From IMG/VR virus record IMGVR_UViG_3300035698_002605, positions 1 through 20,298 of that record: a stretch of 20,298 bases of DNA; one strand, given 5' to 3'. Below, piece by piece: positions 19,772 through 20,298 of the stretch. Position numbers and translations under genes: made by a program. This stretch comes from a virus. The notes beneath the pieces are model-generated. The model was not told the DNA's origin, did not search any database, and worked only from the letters and a program-made list of their open reading frames with translations. How positions within the stretch are numbered: position 1 is the stretch's first letter; every line of letters begins with the position of its first letter.

Positions 19772-20298
19772 TTATTTTTTCGCTCTTCGTTTTTTAATGT
19801 CATTTTTGTTCCTTGATTTCCAATATAGTTTGTGAATTTGTCCAATTGACATTTTCATGGTGTCCTTGGTATCGATTAATGTTGAAAGACCCCAGTCATC
19901 GAAATCTATAAACTTACCATTGCTTATACGACTCCAAATATACTGCCTTAGGGCGAATTTCCAGCCGGACTTAGACAGAGTATCCCATAAATAGTCAAGT
20001 AATTTCATAAAATCGTAATTGTCTGTGAACAATAACGTTTGTCTGCCGTCCGTCTGGAGTTCCCCACTATCGTCCGGCTTGCTTCGTTTTTTAATGTCAG
20101 CCTCTATCATTTTCGAATATGCTTGCCATAACTTTTCCAAGAGGAATACTCGAATTTCCTTCGGTATGAAGTTTAAATTGACACCGAGCTGTAGGTTGTT
20201 TCCTGTGTTTTCATGTATATAACTTTTTATAATTAATACCACGGGGCGCTTGTCATAGAACGATAATACATCTTTATATTTCGGGTCATACTGAAATG
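19772..20298 (-). CDS. Conserved T4-like phage protein (5' end missing)
   Basis: The open frame enters from the right edge and has no start needed inside the window. A GTG at 20242 exists, but the 18 upstream codons (FQYDPKYKDVLSFYDKRP) look like genuine protein, so the gene starts outside. The pattern YDPK...YDKRPVVLII, NLQLGVNLNFIPKEIRVFLL and later FALRQYIWSRI resembles a protein common in marine and other T4-like myoviruses that reads YDPK..LP.YD.FPLV..., GLNLHYLP. I cannot state its role with confidence. The C-terminus is very basic (KNDIKKRRAKK). It is followed after 6 nt by the broken dNMP kinase gene. Confidence 0.7.
   Translation of the reverse strand, partial: FQYDPKYKDVLSFYDKRPVVLIIKSYIHENTGNNLQLGVNLNFIPKEIRVFLLEKLWQAYSKMIEADIKKRSKPDDSGELQTDGRQTLLFTDNYDFMKLLDYLWDTLSKSGWKFALRQYIWSRISNGKFIDFDDWGLSTLIDTKDTMKMSIGQIHKLYWKSRNKNDIKKRRAKK

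Noticed and set aside
19550-19774. Possibility that TAA is read as Gln throughout
   Set aside because: Many genes here (for example the 70-aa gene, the endolysin and the endonuclease) end in TAA directly before the next gene's ATG in another frame; recoding would fuse or extend them without sense.

Overview
The window is a gene-dense, AT-rich stretch of a T4-like tailed phage genome (Caudoviricetes, myovirus lineage). All recognised genes are on the minus strand. The taxonomic call rests on a gp20-type portal protein (8335-9897), a gp44-type sliding-clamp loader of 319 residues (2735-3694), a gp1-type dNMP kinase (19238-19765, broken), and a group of small proteins whose N-termini resemble T4 capsid-targeting sequences with gp21-type cleavage sites. 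The host cannot be told from the sequence. There are no host genes, no tRNAs and no integration module.

In transcription order (right to left) the layout is as follows. The right end holds a truncated conserved phage protein, a dNMP kinase interrupted by an in-frame TAA, a leader-bearing gene broken at a G5 run, an unknown 177-residue protein and a SpoT/MESH1-like HD hydrolase. Next, 17653 to 11808 is a restriction-modification island: one 1186-residue GIY-YIG / SF2 helicase / adenine methyltransferase polypeptide, two tandem partial copies of only its methyltransferase motif IV plus target-recognition half, and a short stand-alone motif I protein. A Hef-like homing endonuclease follows, placed directly upstream of the portal gene. 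Then come the portal gene, a two-block beta-solenoid-like repeat protein, acidic and repeat-containing small proteins, and a likely lysis pair (two-TM coiled-coil protein plus membrane-anchored glucosaminidase). After these lie several small leader-bearing genes, the clamp loader, an HTH-like protein, three small hypotheticals, queC with a clear terminator, and a truncated conserved protein at the left edge.

The most unusual system is the restriction-modification island. The methyltransferase/TRD half of the large enzyme is repeated twice downstream. Each copy starts at the same TTGCCGGG point and is bounded by the same 95-bp 5' repeat (two copies identical base for base) and a 72-bp 3' repeat, all in direct orientation and in compatible reading frame. 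The architecture would let homologous recombination swap the target-recognition domain of the enzyme, as a cassette-based specificity switch carried by a phage. This is inference from repeat structure. A second theme is leader shuffling: RBS plus capsid-targeting-like leader segments recur in front of unrelated small genes, which suggests a set of proteins packaged in the head. Three genes (at about 4.1, 19.2 and 19.55 kb) have a single disruption each. These may be real mutations, recoding, or assembly errors.
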